Assembly: GCF_044386045.1 (NCBI RefSeq)
Contig: NZ_JBISCD010000040.1
Coordinates: forward strand, 186,001-250,000
DNA from: Thalassobellus sediminis
GTDB lineage: Bacteria > Bacteroidota > Bacteroidia > Flavobacteriales > Flavobacteriaceae
Length of the DNA stretch: 64,000 nt
Direction of reading: 5' to 3'
The translations under genes and the position numbers were made by a program. Shown here piece by piece: positions 43,829 through 53,999 of this stretch (positions are counted from its first letter, which is position 1; the number at the start of each line of letters is the position of its first letter). The notes under the pieces were generated by a model, which saw nothing but the letters and a program-made list of their open reading frames with translations, had not been told where the DNA came from and searched no databases.

Positions 43829-46735
43829 ATGAAAAACATACCTTTTAAAATTTTAATTTTTTTATTCTTTGTTCTGTTAAACCAGAATAATTTATATGCT
43901 CAGTTAACTTTAATTGAAGACACTAAAAGCACTTCAAATTATTTTACAATTGTCGATAAAAACAATACGTCTGTAATTTATTTTGATGAATCAGATTTTG
44001 AAGTTGTTAGTATTGTCTCAAATTTATTAGCTGAAGATATTGAAAGAGTAACTAGCAAAAAGCCTAAAGTATCAACAGATAAGCCTAAAGCAAAAAAAGC
44101 AATTATAATAGGAACATTAGGCTCAAATAAATTAATAGATAAATTAATAAAAAAAGGCAAGATAGATGTTGATAAATTAGAAGGTAGTTGGGAAAGTTAT
44201 ATATATAAAACTATTAAAAACCCATTTCCTAACGTTGATGAAGCCTTAATTATATTAGGAAGTGATAGACGAGGTACTGCTTATGGTGTTTTTGATTTTT
44301 CTAAAACCATAGGTGTTTCGCCATGGTATTGGTGGGCAGATGTACCAACAATAAAAAGAAAAACACTTCATATTGCAGATATAGATTTTATATCTAAAAC
44401 ACCCTCAGTTAAATATAGAGGTGTGTTTTTAAATGATGAAGATTGGGGTTTAAAACCTTGGGCTTCAAAACTAATGGACCCACAAATAAATGATATTGGT
44501 CCAAATACTTACCAAAAAGTTTGCGAATTACTTTTACGCTTAAAAGCAAACATGCTTGCTCCTGCGATGCACGAGGTAACTGGTGCCTTTTTTAAATACC
44601 CAGAAAACAAAGTAGTAGCAGATAAATTTGCTATCATGATGACAAGTAGTCATGCAGAACCATTGCTATACAACAACACTACAGAATGGGATAAAAAAAT
44701 TAATGGAGATTGGGATTATGTAAGAAATAAAGAGGGTGTGCTTTCTGCACTAGACAACAGAGTAAAAGAAGCCGCTCCTTATGAAAACATTTACACCGTA
44801 GGCATGCGTGGTATTCACGATACAGGAATGAAAGATGTTCCTGAAGGCTACACAAAAGCTAATGTTTTAGAGCAAGTTATAGATGCCGAAAGAGATATAT
44901 TAGCAAAGTATATAGAAAAGCCTAAAGATGAAATTCCACAAATATTTGTACCATACAAAGAAGTTTTAGACATCTATAAAAGTGGTATGAAATTACCAGA
45001 AGATATTACCATTGTATGGCCAGATGACAACTTTGGTTACATAAAAAAATTAAGTAATAGCGAAGAAGCTAAACGCAAAGGAGGTGCGGGTGTTTATTAT
45101 CACATATCATATCTAGGTGAACCAAACGATTACCTTTGGTTAAATACAACACCTCCTGCTTTGATATATGAAGAGATGTATAAAGCATACCTTAATGGTG
45201 CAGACCGTTATTGGCTAGTTAATGTTGGCGATATAAAACCAGGAGAATTAGGAATGCAATTTTTCTTAGACTTAGCTTGGGATATAAATTCTGTGACTTA
45301 CAATACAATTCCAGATTATAATAGTAATTTTTTAGCATCCATTTTTGGTGATAAATATAAAGCAGATTTTAAAGATATTTACAATAGTTATTTCCATTTA
45401 GGTTTCGAGCGCAAGCCAGAATATATGGGTTGGGATTGGAGATGGAACAGTTTAGATGCAAAGGAGCGAATTTCAGATACAGAGTTTTCATTCGCTAATT
45501 ATAATGAAGCACAAAACCGTTTTAATGAATACAATAGAATAGCAAAAAAATCAAAAGAAATTCTTGACAAATTACCCGAGCAATATAAATCTGCCTTTTA
45601 CCAGTTAGTTTATTATCCTGTTGTTGGGTCGGCTTTAGTGAATAATAAAATGCTTACTGCTCAAAAAAATCGTTGGTATGCAAATCAAGGTAGAGCAGCT
45701 ACAAATAATTTAATTGATGATGTTCAGGCTTTCGACACGCGTTTAACAGAAATAACCAAACATTATAATAGTTTAGAAAATGGAAAATGGACAGGAATAA
45801 TGACTGCTCCAGAAAGACTACCTGAAATTCAATTACCTCCAACAGAAAAAATAGATTTACCTGAAGATCCAGAAATGGGTATATTTATAACTAGTGGCTC
45901 ATCATTAACCCATGTTAATGTATTACCAAGATTTAATAAGTTCACTAAACAATCTCATAATTTTGAAGTATTCAATAGAGGTAAAAAAACATTAAAGTGG
46001 GAAGCACAATCAAATGCTTCTTGGATTCTCATTAATAAGAATAAAGGCAAAACCAATACTCAAGAAACTATAGAAGTTTCTATTAATTGGACTAAAGCTC
46101 CTATCGGAAACAATATTACTGGTACAATTGATATTAAAGCAGGAGAACAAAACGAAATAATACATATATCACTTCATAATCCTAAAACAACAATAGACGA
46201 TTTAAATGTTCTATATGCTGAAGATAATGGTACCGTATCAATTACACCTTCCAAGTTTTCAAGAAAAAACGAAAGAAAAGGCACAGAACTTCAAGTTATA
46301 GAACAACTAGGTTACGAAGGTAATAGTATACAATTAGGAAACATTGAAGATAGAGGGTGGAGGAATGCCGTAGTTGAATACGATTTTTATTCAGAAAACT
46401 CAGGATATGTTACGGTTTACACCTACGCATTACCAGTTTTTGGTAAAGATGAAAAAAACGGCACTTTTTATGGTATTCAGATAGATGATAGCATGACAAG
46501 TTGGGAAAGTACTGCTTCAGCAGAATACTCTTTTAATTGGAAACAAAATGTAATTAGAAACTGCATTATTAACAAAAGTAAAATTCTAATTAAAAAACCA
46601 GGGAAACATACATTAAAATTAATTTCTGGAAACCCAGGAATGGTTATACAAAAAATAGTTATTGATTTTGGTGGTATGAAACAGTCATATATGGGGCCAA
46701 ATACCACAATTATTAATCAAAATAAAATTAAATAA
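43829..46735 (+). CDS. GH115 alpha-glucuronidase
   Basis: About 968 residues from ATG 43829; a TTG at 43814 would add five residues. The signal peptide ends NLYAQ. The domain order follows GH115: an N-terminal GH67N-like beta/alpha domain (AIIIGTLGSNKLIDKLI), the barrel (DRRGTAYGVFDFSKTIGVSPWYWWADVP, SVKYRGVFLNDEDWGLKPWA, LLLRLKANMLAPAMHE, MMTSSHAEPLLYN, VGMRGIHDTGM, ADRYWLVNVGDIKPGE), and C-terminal beta domains to the end (FITSGSSLTHVNVLPRFNKFTKQSHNF; GMVIQKIVIDFGG). GH115 enzymes release alpha-linked glucuronic acid (or 4-O-methyl-GlcA), known from xylans and arabinogalactans. Confidence 0.93.
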   Translation: MKNIPFKILIFLFFVLLNQNNLYAQLTLIEDTKSTSNYFTIVDKNNTSVIYFDESDFEVVSIVSNLLAEDIERVTSKKPKVSTDKPKAKKAIIIGTLGSNKLIDKLIKKGKIDVDKLEGSWESYIYKTIKNPFPNVDEALIILGSDRRGTAYGVFDFSKTIGVSPWYWWADVPTIKRKTLHIADIDFISKTPSVKYRGVFLNDEDWGLKPWASKLMDPQINDIGPNTYQKVCELLLRLKANMLAPAMHEVTGAFFKYPENKVVADKFAIMMTSSHAEPLLYNNTTEWDKKINGDWDYVRNKEGVLSALDNRVKEAAPYENIYTVGMRGIHDTGMKDVPEGYTKANVLEQVIDAERDILAKYIEKPKDEIPQIFVPYKEVLDIYKSGMKLPEDITIVWPDDNFGYIKKLSNSEEAKRKGGAGVYYHISYLGEPNDYLWLNTTPPALIYEEMYKAYLNGADRYWLVNVGDIKPGELGMQFFLDLAWDINSVTYNTIPDYNSNFLASIFGDKYKADFKDIYNSYFHLGFERKPEYMGWDWRWNSLDAKERISDTEFSFANYNEAQNRFNEYNRIAKKSKEILDKLPEQYKSAFYQLVYYPVVGSALVNNKMLTAQKNRWYANQGRAATNNLIDDVQAFDTRLTEITKHYNSLENGKWTGIMTAPERLPEIQLPPTEKIDLPEDPEMGIFITSGSSLTHVNVLPRFNKFTKQSHNFEVFNRGKKTLKWEAQSNASWILINKNKGKTNTQETIEVSINWTKAPIGNNITGTIDIKAGEQNEIIHISLHNPKTTIDDLNVLYAEDNGTVSITPSKFSRKNERKGTELQVIEQLGYEGNSIQLGNIEDRGWRNAVVEYDFYSENSGYVTVYTYALPVFGKDEKNGTFYGIQIDDSMTSWESTASAEYSFNWKQNVIRNCIINKSKILIKKPGKHTLKLISGNPGMVIQKIVIDFGGMKQSYMGPNTTIINQNKIK

Positions 46736-46775
46736 TGATTTTTAGTAGTAGTTGTTTTTAGTAGAATATGAACAC

Positions 46776-46811
46776 AAGAGTAAAGAAGTATTAATTCTCT
46801 TTTTTACTCTT
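46776..46811 (+). terminator. Candidate terminator between GH115 and GH2
   Basis: AAGAGTAAAGAAG (46776-46788) pairs with 46799-46811 over 13 bp with one G-U wobble. There is no T run after the stem, so termination may be weak or the hairpin may serve as a processing site. Confidence 0.45.
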
Positions 46812-46880
46812 CATATTCGTTAAAAACGAAAAAAAATGCTAACTACTTAAAACACTTTTAATAAAAGTAAAAAAATATAA

Positions 46881-49800
46881 ATGAAATCTAGACATCTACT
46901 ATTACCTTTATTATTAATATTATTATCCTGTTCTACCAAACACAAATATGAAGGTGTGGCTTATGATGAAACTATTCCTAACGATTGGGAAAACCCAGAA
47001 GTTTTCAGAATTAACAAAGAAGCACCAAGAGCTTCATTTATTCCTTATAAAACAATTAAACAAGTTAAAAAAGATGAGGTAGCAAATTCACCTTTTTACA
47101 ACTCTTTAAACGGTATTTGGAAATTTAATTTAGCTAACAGTCCATCAGAAAGACCCTTTTACTTTTTTAAAACAGATTATGATATTTCTGACTGGAAAGA
47201 CATTATAGTACCAGGCAATTGGGAAACACAAGGCTTTGATATTCCAATTTATACTAATGTAAAATATCCGCACGATAAAACTCCGCCCAAAATCCAATCT
47301 AATTACAACCCAGTAGGCTCATACCGGAAGGTTTTTAATATCTCTAAAGAGTTGTTAGAAAAAGATGTGATTTTACATTTTGGCGCTGTAAGCTCAGCCA
47401 TGTATGTATGGGTTAATGGAGAAAAAGTTGGCTATAGCGAAGATAGTAAAACACCAGCAGAATTTAATATCTCAAAATACATTATAGAAGGAGAAAATCA
47501 ATTAGCAGTAGAAATTTATAGATGGTCTGATGCTAGTTATATAGAAGACCAAGATTTCTGGAGATTGAGTGGTATTACAAGAGATGTTTATTTATTATCT
47601 AGAGATAAACTGCATGTTAAAGATTTTTGGTCTCAAGCAAATCTTGTAAACAACTATAATGATGGTAAATACTCTTTAGACGTAATACTTTCTGAAGCTG
47701 CTCAAAATAATAGTAAAATACAGTTTGAACTTTTTGATGCTAATGGTAATGAAGTATTAAATGAAGAAAAGCCCGTTAACAAAGAAACGGTTCAATTTAA
47801 TAAAACGATAGAAAATATAAACTCATGGAATGCAGAAAACCCATATCTATATCAATTAGTTATTACTCTTAAAGATAATAATGAAACCGTTATAGAACGA
47901 TTAGGTACTCAAGTTGGTTTTAGAAGTGTAGAACAAAAAAACGGACAATTACTTGTAAATGGCAAAGCTATTTTAGTAAAAGGGGTTAATTTACATGAAC
48001 ATCATGATAAAACAGGCCATTATGTAGATAAAGAAACCATGTTAAAAGATATTAAAACTATGAAAAGTTTTAATATTAATTCTGTAAGAACATCACATTA
48101 TCCGCAACCAGAAGCTTTTTATAAATTATGCAATCAGTATGGTTTATATATTGTAGATGAGGCAAATATTGAATCTCACGGTATGGGAGCCACTAATCAA
48201 GCTCCATTTGATGAGACAAAACATGTTGCTTATTTACCAGAATGGGAAGCTGCTCATATAGATAGAATAAAAAACATGGTAGAAAGAGATAAAAATATTC
48301 CATCTATCATTGTTTGGTCTTTAGGAAATGAATGTGGTAATGGAAAAGTCTTTTATGATGGATATGATTGGATTAAAAAAAGAGATACAACAAGATTAGT
48401 TCAATTTGAACAGGCAGGTGAAAATAGAAATACTGATATTGTTTGCCCAATGTATCCTGGTATTAATAGTTTAAAAAAGTACGCAGAAAATAATACCGAC
48501 AGACCATACATTATGTGTGAATATGCACACGCTATGGGTAACAGTGTTGGAAACTTAAAAGATTATTGGGATGTTATAGAATCTTACCCTGTGCTTCAAG
48601 GTGGTTTTATTTGGGATTGGGTAGACCAAGGCTTAACAAAAAAGGCTGAAGATGGAACAGAATACTGGGCTTACGGAGGGGATTTTGGACCTAAAGATGT
48701 CCCATCAGATGGTAATTTTTGCTTAAACGGGTTAGTTAATCCAGATAGAGCACCAAAACCATCATTATGGGAAGTAAAAAAAGTATACCAAAATATTAAG
48801 TTTAAAAAACATTTAGAAAATTATGAAATTGAAAACAACTTCAATTTTACAAACTTAAACAAGTTCAAATTTGCTTATAAATTTGAACTAGATGGCCAAA
48901 TAATTCAAAAAGACACTTTAATTAATATAGATGTTGATCCTTCAAAAAAAGGGACATTAAATATTAAAACTCCAAAAATATTTGATAAATCTAAAGAACT
49001 CATATTAACTATATCAGCACTTACTAAAATCAATTCTGGATTACTTGAAAACAACCATGAAATAGCTTGGGAACAATTTATTATCAATTCTCCAAAACAC
49101 ATAAATGTTTCTAAAAAAGGCACTAGCACAACAATTAAAAATAATGTAGATAGTGTTATAGTAAGTAATGATCATATTAAAGTCGTTTTTAATAAAACTA
49201 CAGGAATTATAAATACTTTAAGTTATGAAGATGGTTTAAACATCATAAAAGATAATAAAGGCTTTACTCCAAACTTCTGGAGGGCACCAATTGATAATGA
49301 TTTTGGAAATGATTTACATAAAAGAAGTCGTGTTTGGAGATATGCTACTAAAAACAGAAAATTAGCAAACATAGAGGTAAAAAACAAAAGAAACAATGCT
49401 CTTATTACGGTAAAATACGACTTATTTAATAAAGAAAATATCATAATAGCAGAGTTTCAAGCTCATTATACTATACATGAAGATGGCTCTGTTTTAATAA
49501 AAAACACTTTTAAAAAGAAACAGAATAATTTACCTGATTTACCTAGAATAGGAATGAATATTGAGCTTTTAAAAGAATTTGATGTTATTTCATGGTATGG
49601 AAGGGGGCCCTTTGAAAATTACTGGGACAGAAAAACCGGTGCTAAAATTGGATTATATTCCGATAAAGTAGAAAATGTAAACTGGGATTATATTCGTCCT
49701 CAAGAAAATGGAAACAAAAGTGATGTGAGGTGGTTTAGCATTAATAATAATAATGGAAAAGGAATAAAAATTTATGGTTTACCAACAATAGATTTTAGTG

Positions 49801-50045
49801 TACATCATTCAATCATGGAAGATTTCGAATCTTTAGAACGTACTGATGGCAGACAACAAGAAGGCGACTTAGTAAAAAACAGACATTCCATTGATGTTAA
49901 AAAAAGAGACTTAACAAGTTTAAATATTGATTACAAACAAATGGGTGTAGGTGGTGATACTAGTTGGGGAGCACAGACACATGATGAGTATAAATTATTA
50001 GATACTATTTATACGTATTCATTTTTAATTATTCCTCAGAATTAA
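46881..50045 (+). CDS. GH2 beta-galactosidase, LacZ-type lipoprotein
   Basis: A 1054-residue lipoprotein (LILLSC). It follows the LacZ plan: jelly-roll sugar-binding domain (PFYNSLNGIWKFN, VPGNWETQGFDIPIYTN), two immunoglobulin-like domains, TIM barrel with acid/base Glu484 in SLGNECGNG and nucleophile Glu547 in IMCEYAHAMGN, and a C-terminal Bgal_small_N domain (FTPNFWRAPIDNDFGND; WYGRGPFENYWDRKTGAKIGLY). It removes beta-linked galactose, plausibly beta-1,6 or beta-1,3 galactosyl residues given the context. It is 14 bp upstream of the GH30 gene, in one operon. Confidence 0.94.
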   Translation: MKSRHLLLPLLLILLSCSTKHKYEGVAYDETIPNDWENPEVFRINKEAPRASFIPYKTIKQVKKDEVANSPFYNSLNGIWKFNLANSPSERPFYFFKTDYDISDWKDIIVPGNWETQGFDIPIYTNVKYPHDKTPPKIQSNYNPVGSYRKVFNISKELLEKDVILHFGAVSSAMYVWVNGEKVGYSEDSKTPAEFNISKYIIEGENQLAVEIYRWSDASYIEDQDFWRLSGITRDVYLLSRDKLHVKDFWSQANLVNNYNDGKYSLDVILSEAAQNNSKIQFELFDANGNEVLNEEKPVNKETVQFNKTIENINSWNAENPYLYQLVITLKDNNETVIERLGTQVGFRSVEQKNGQLLVNGKAILVKGVNLHEHHDKTGHYVDKETMLKDIKTMKSFNINSVRTSHYPQPEAFYKLCNQYGLYIVDEANIESHGMGATNQAPFDETKHVAYLPEWEAAHIDRIKNMVERDKNIPSIIVWSLGNECGNGKVFYDGYDWIKKRDTTRLVQFEQAGENRNTDIVCPMYPGINSLKKYAENNTDRPYIMCEYAHAMGNSVGNLKDYWDVIESYPVLQGGFIWDWVDQGLTKKAEDGTEYWAYGGDFGPKDVPSDGNFCLNGLVNPDRAPKPSLWEVKKVYQNIKFKKHLENYEIENNFNFTNLNKFKFAYKFELDGQIIQKDTLINIDVDPSKKGTLNIKTPKIFDKSKELILTISALTKINSGLLENNHEIAWEQFIINSPKHINVSKKGTSTTIKNNVDSVIVSNDHIKVVFNKTTGIINTLSYEDGLNIIKDNKGFTPNFWRAPIDNDFGNDLHKRSRVWRYATKNRKLANIEVKNKRNNALITVKYDLFNKENIIIAEFQAHYTIHEDGSVLIKNTFKKKQNNLPDLPRIGMNIELLKEFDVISWYGRGPFENYWDRKTGAKIGLYSDKVENVNWDYIRPQENGNKSDVRWFSINNNNGKGIKIYGLPTIDFSVHHSIMEDFESLERTDGRQQEGDLVKNRHSIDVKKRDLTSLNIDYKQMGVGGDTSWGAQTHDEYKLLDTIYTYSFLIIPQN

Positions 50046-50059
50046 TACAAATTAAAGAG

Positions 50060-51634
50060 TTGAAAATATTTCTAATTAATAAAGTAAGATTAATTTTTCT
50101 ATTAGCATTAATCCTATTAAGCTTCGTTAATTGTGAAAAAAAAACAAAAAAAACTTCTGTTTTAAAATTAGAACTAGATGTAAATAAAACATTCCAAACT
50201 ATTAAAAACTTTGGAGCATCTGATGCTTGGTCAACTCAATTTTTAGGAAAAAATTGGCCAAAAGAAGATAAGAATAAGATAGCGAAACTTTTATTTAGTA
50301 AATCAAAAAAAAAGGACGGAAGTCCCGAAGGAATTGGTTTAACTGCTTGGAGATTTAATATTGGTGCAGGAAGTGCAGAACAAGAAAATGAAAGCCAAAT
50401 AAAAGATGAATGGAGAAGAACAGAATCTTTTTTAACTAAAAATGGTAGTTACGATTGGAATAAGCAATCTGGACAATTATGGTTTTTAAAAGCTGCAAAA
50501 AACTATGGAGTCAACACGTTTATAGGCTTTGTAAATAGCCCACCTGTTTTATATACTAAAAACGAAAAAGCTTGGTCTAACAATGGATTTTCATCTAACC
50601 TTAAAAAAGGCTATTATAAAAAATATGCCGATTTTTTATCAGAAGTAGTAAAAGGCGTTGCTAATAAAACAGGTGTTACTTTTAATTACGTAAGTCCATT
50701 TAACGAACCTCAGTGGGAATGGAAATGCTGTAAACAAGAAGGAACCCCTTGGAATAATAATGAAATATTCAGTGCCGTAAAAGAAATTGATAATTCCTTC
50801 AAAAATAATAATATTTCTTCCAAAATTGAAGTTACAGAAGCTGGTCAAATAAACGCTTTATATACAGAAACTGAGAACCCAAAAAGAAGCAATCAAATCT
50901 CATATTTTTTCGATAAAAACTCGGAAGGTTTTTTAGGAAACATTAAATCAGTATCTCAAAAAATTGCTGGGCATAGTTATTTTTCTACATGGGATTTAAA
51001 TAATTCAATAAAAACTAGAACATTATTAAACAATAAAATAAAAGATATAAATCCTGAATTAGAATATTGGATGACAGAATATTGTATTTTAGAAAACAAT
51101 AAATTAATTAAAGGCAATGGTAGAGATTTAGGCATCGATTCAGCATTATACACTGCACGAGTTATACATTCTGATTTAGTTTATGCAAATGCCTCTGCAT
51201 GGCATTGGTGGTTAGCAATTAGTCCATATAAGTATAAAGATGGATTAATTTATATAGATAAAGACAAGTTTGGAGGAAACTATTATGAATCTAAAATGCT
51301 ATGGGCACTTGGGCATTATTCTAGGTTTATTAAACCAGAAATGAAACGTATTTCTATTTCGAGGTTAGATAATAAATCTGCAACAAAAACCATAAAAGGT
51401 GTTTTACAATCAGCTTACATGTCTAACAATGAAATTGTAATTGTTTTTGTAAATCAACTTAACAAAACACAAAAAATTAAGCTTTCAGGAATACCAAAAG
51501 AATACAAAATAATGAAAGCATACCAAACAACTAAAGAAAAAGATTTTAATTTAAAGAAAATAGAGGACTTAAATCTTAATGAAGTATTTAACCTTCCTGA
51601 AAATTCTTTAATGACCTGTGTTTTAAAAAAATAA
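50060..51634 (+). CDS. GH30 family lipoprotein, candidate endo-beta-1,6-galactanase
   Basis: A 524-residue lipoprotein (LSFVNC) starting from TTG at 50060; no better ATG precedes the signal peptide. The catalytic TIM barrel starts at FQTIKNFGASDAWSTQFLG. Acid/base Glu216 is in YVSPFNEPQWEW and nucleophile Glu340 in YWMTEYCIL. A C-terminal beta domain follows (ISISRLDNKSATKTIKGVLQSAY, EIVIVFVNQL). The Asp-Ala-Trp opening and overall length resemble GH30 subfamily 5 beta-1,6-galactanases, but the subfamily is my inference. It sits between GH2 and GH43 in the operon. Confidence 0.88.
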   Translation: MKIFLINKVRLIFLLALILLSFVNCEKKTKKTSVLKLELDVNKTFQTIKNFGASDAWSTQFLGKNWPKEDKNKIAKLLFSKSKKKDGSPEGIGLTAWRFNIGAGSAEQENESQIKDEWRRTESFLTKNGSYDWNKQSGQLWFLKAAKNYGVNTFIGFVNSPPVLYTKNEKAWSNNGFSSNLKKGYYKKYADFLSEVVKGVANKTGVTFNYVSPFNEPQWEWKCCKQEGTPWNNNEIFSAVKEIDNSFKNNNISSKIEVTEAGQINALYTETENPKRSNQISYFFDKNSEGFLGNIKSVSQKIAGHSYFSTWDLNNSIKTRTLLNNKIKDINPELEYWMTEYCILENNKLIKGNGRDLGIDSALYTARVIHSDLVYANASAWHWWLAISPYKYKDGLIYIDKDKFGGNYYESKMLWALGHYSRFIKPEMKRISISRLDNKSATKTIKGVLQSAYMSNNEIVIVFVNQLNKTQKIKLSGIPKEYKIMKAYQTTKEKDFNLKKIEDLNLNEVFNLPENSLMTCVLKK

Positions 51635-51636
51635 TT

Positions 51637-52662
51637 ATGTTCAAATTTATAAAACAATCGAAAAATACTCAAATAATAAAACTTTCGTGTTTTTTTCTAA
51701 TACTAATATTTAGTAATTGTAAACAAAAAGAAGTATCTAAAATTATAAGTACTGAAGAAATTAAAATAACTAACCCAGTTATTAAAGGTGATTTTGCAGA
51801 TCCTTCCATCGTTAAATTTGAGGGTAAATATTATATATATGCAACTATTGACCCTTGGGGAGGTGAAGAATTGGCTGTTTTTGAATCTTCAAATTTTATT
51901 AATTGGCAACAAAAACATATTAATTGGCCAACAAAAGAAGCATGCACAAGTCCTACATCAAATTCTAGTAGAGTTTGGGCACCCTCTGTTATTCAAGGAA
52001 AGGACGAGAAGTTTTATATGTATATTTCGGTAGGCAGTGAAATATGGGTTGGAATTAGTGAAACCCCTTTAGGTCCTTGGAAAAATGCTAAACTAGACAA
52101 CAGCCCTTTTATTAAAGGCGACATGTTTCCTAAATACCACATGATAGACGCTGAAGCCTTTATAGATGATGACGGACAAGCTTATTTATATTGGGGTTCT
52201 GGACTAAAATGGGTTAACGGTCATTGCTTTATTGTTAAATTAAATGAAGATATGGTTTCGTTTAATGAAAACGATATTAAAGATATTACACCTCCAAATT
52301 ATTTTGAAGCGCCATTTATGTTAAAGAAAAACGGAAAATATTTCCTAACCTATTCCGATGGAAAATGTACCAACAGTACTTATAAAGTAAGATATTCCAT
52401 AGGCAACACTCCTTACGGACCATGGAAAGAAGGTAAGAATAGCCCTATTTTATCAACATCAAAAGATTCAACAACATTAGGACCAGGTCATCACACCATT
52501 TTTAACGAAAACAATCAAGAATACATTTTATATCACAGAATTACAGACAACAACGAAACTCTTTTACGTGAAATAGCAATTGATAGTTTGAACATTGAAT
52601 CTAAAGATGTTATATCAAAAGTAAATCCTAAAGGTGCAATTATTAGTTTTATCAAAAAGTAA
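51637..52662 (+). CDS. GH43 family lipoprotein
   Basis: A 341-residue lipoprotein (LIFSNC) with a single five-bladed GH43 propeller. Expected catalytic residues are present: Asp55 in KGDFADPSIVKF, the pKa modulator Asp in IDAEAFIDDDGQAYLYWG, and acid Glu in NYFEAPFMLKKNGKYFLTYS. LGPGHHTIFNENNQEYILYHR is the usual last blade. GH43 members act as arabinofuranosidases, xylosidases or exo-beta-1,3-galactanases; I cannot assign a subfamily by eye. It starts 2 bp after the GH30 stop. Confidence 0.92.
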   Translation: MFKFIKQSKNTQIIKLSCFFLILIFSNCKQKEVSKIISTEEIKITNPVIKGDFADPSIVKFEGKYYIYATIDPWGGEELAVFESSNFINWQQKHINWPTKEACTSPTSNSSRVWAPSVIQGKDEKFYMYISVGSEIWVGISETPLGPWKNAKLDNSPFIKGDMFPKYHMIDAEAFIDDDGQAYLYWGSGLKWVNGHCFIVKLNEDMVSFNENDIKDITPPNYFEAPFMLKKNGKYFLTYSDGKCTNSTYKVRYSIGNTPYGPWKEGKNSPILSTSKDSTTLGPGHHTIFNENNQEYILYHRITDNNETLLREIAIDSLNIESKDVISKVNPKGAIISFIKK

Positions 52663-52673
52663 GTGAATTACTA

Positions 52674-53999
52674 ATGAAAAAAAATAAAACAACATACAAC
52701 CTTAAAAATCATCTATTATTGATAGTGTGTTTTATTTGTTTAGTTTCATGCTCAAAAACTATTTCGCATTCTAAAATTGGTAAAGGTTGGAGTAACAATT
52801 CTATAAACACTGTAAAGTTTAGAAAAAATGCTCTAACAACGTTTGAAGACATCCAATTTACAGCTTACTACGATAACGATAGTTTTTTAGTTTTAGGAAA
52901 AAGAAAGTTAAATTCTCCATCATGGATTTCAGTAAAAACACCTTACAAAGGAAACATAAAAGACGCTCACAATGCGATTAGTATTGCTGTTGATGGTGAT
53001 GGTTTTTTACATGTTAGTTGGGATCATCATAACACATTACTAAGATACGCCATTTCTAAAACACCGTTAAGTTTAGATTTAGGAGAAGAAATTATAATGA
53101 CTGTTAAACAAGAAGACAAAGTAACCTATCCTGAATTTTATAATTTACCCAATGGAAATTTAATATTTTTCTACCGTTCTGGCAAATCGGGAAGAGGTAA
53201 TTTAGTGATTAACGCTTATGATGTTAAAAGCAGAAAATGGACACAGTTACATCATAATTTAATTGACGGCGAAAACAAAAGAAATGCTTATTGGCAAGCA
53301 TGTGTTGACAATAAAGGAGTTATACATATTTCTTGGGTTTGGAGAGAAACTTGGGATGTTGAAACGAACCACGATTTATGCTATGCGAGATCGCTAGATG
53401 GTGGCAAAACTTGGGAAAAATCTACTGGAGAAAAATACAAACTACCTATAACTTTAGCATCGGCTGAATATGCTTGGAAAATCCCTCAAAACAGCAACCT
53501 TATTAATCAAACAGCTATGTGTACCAATAAAAATGGAGAACCATACATAGCAACCTACTTTAATGAAAACGAAATCACTCAATATCAAATTGTTTATTTA
53601 GAAAACGGTTATTGGAAAAAAACAAATTCAGCCTTTAGAAAAACATCTTTTACTTTAGGTGGAGGTGGCACAAAAAAGACCCCTATTTCTCGTCCAGATA
53701 TTTTAATAAATGATTCTAAAATCGTTTTACTTTTTAGAGACCAAGCAAGAAACAACAAAGCATCTTTAGCTTATACAGATATAAAAGACATAGCAATTTG
53801 GAATGTATTAGATTTAGATGAAAAACCTCTAGGAGAATGGGAGCCTAATTATGATATTTCCTTATGGAACAAAAAAAGAGAACTAAATATTTTTTTTCAA
53901 AATGTAACTCAAATAGATGGTGAAGGTATTGCTAACAATAAACCATCAGATATAAAGGTTCTACAAATAAAAAATCTTTCAAAATTAATAAATGAATAA
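52674..53999 (+). CDS. BNR_4 seven-bladed propeller enzyme (PL27/GH145-like candidate)
   Basis: A 441-residue lipoprotein (VCFICLVSC). BNR_4 blades are obvious: DAHNAISIAVDGDGFLHVSWDHHNTLLRYAIS (Asp117-His-His-Asn120), GNLIFFYRSGKSGRGNLVINAYD, NAYWQACVDNKGVIHISWVWRE, HDLCYARSLDGGKTWEKS and ILINDSKIVLLFRDQ. This fold covers ulvan lyases (PL24/PL25) and the rhamnose-glucuronic acid enzymes PL27 (lyase) and GH145 (hydrolase) of arabinogalactan degradation. The neighbouring GH105 suggests that an unsaturated uronic acid is made. PL27 or GH145 is favoured by context; the choice is inference. Confidence 0.8.
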   Translation: MKKNKTTYNLKNHLLLIVCFICLVSCSKTISHSKIGKGWSNNSINTVKFRKNALTTFEDIQFTAYYDNDSFLVLGKRKLNSPSWISVKTPYKGNIKDAHNAISIAVDGDGFLHVSWDHHNTLLRYAISKTPLSLDLGEEIIMTVKQEDKVTYPEFYNLPNGNLIFFYRSGKSGRGNLVINAYDVKSRKWTQLHHNLIDGENKRNAYWQACVDNKGVIHISWVWRETWDVETNHDLCYARSLDGGKTWEKSTGEKYKLPITLASAEYAWKIPQNSNLINQTAMCTNKNGEPYIATYFNENEITQYQIVYLENGYWKKTNSAFRKTSFTLGGGGTKKTPISRPDILINDSKIVLLFRDQARNNKASLAYTDIKDIAIWNVLDLDEKPLGEWEPNYDISLWNKKRELNIFFQNVTQIDGEGIANNKPSDIKVLQIKNLSKLINE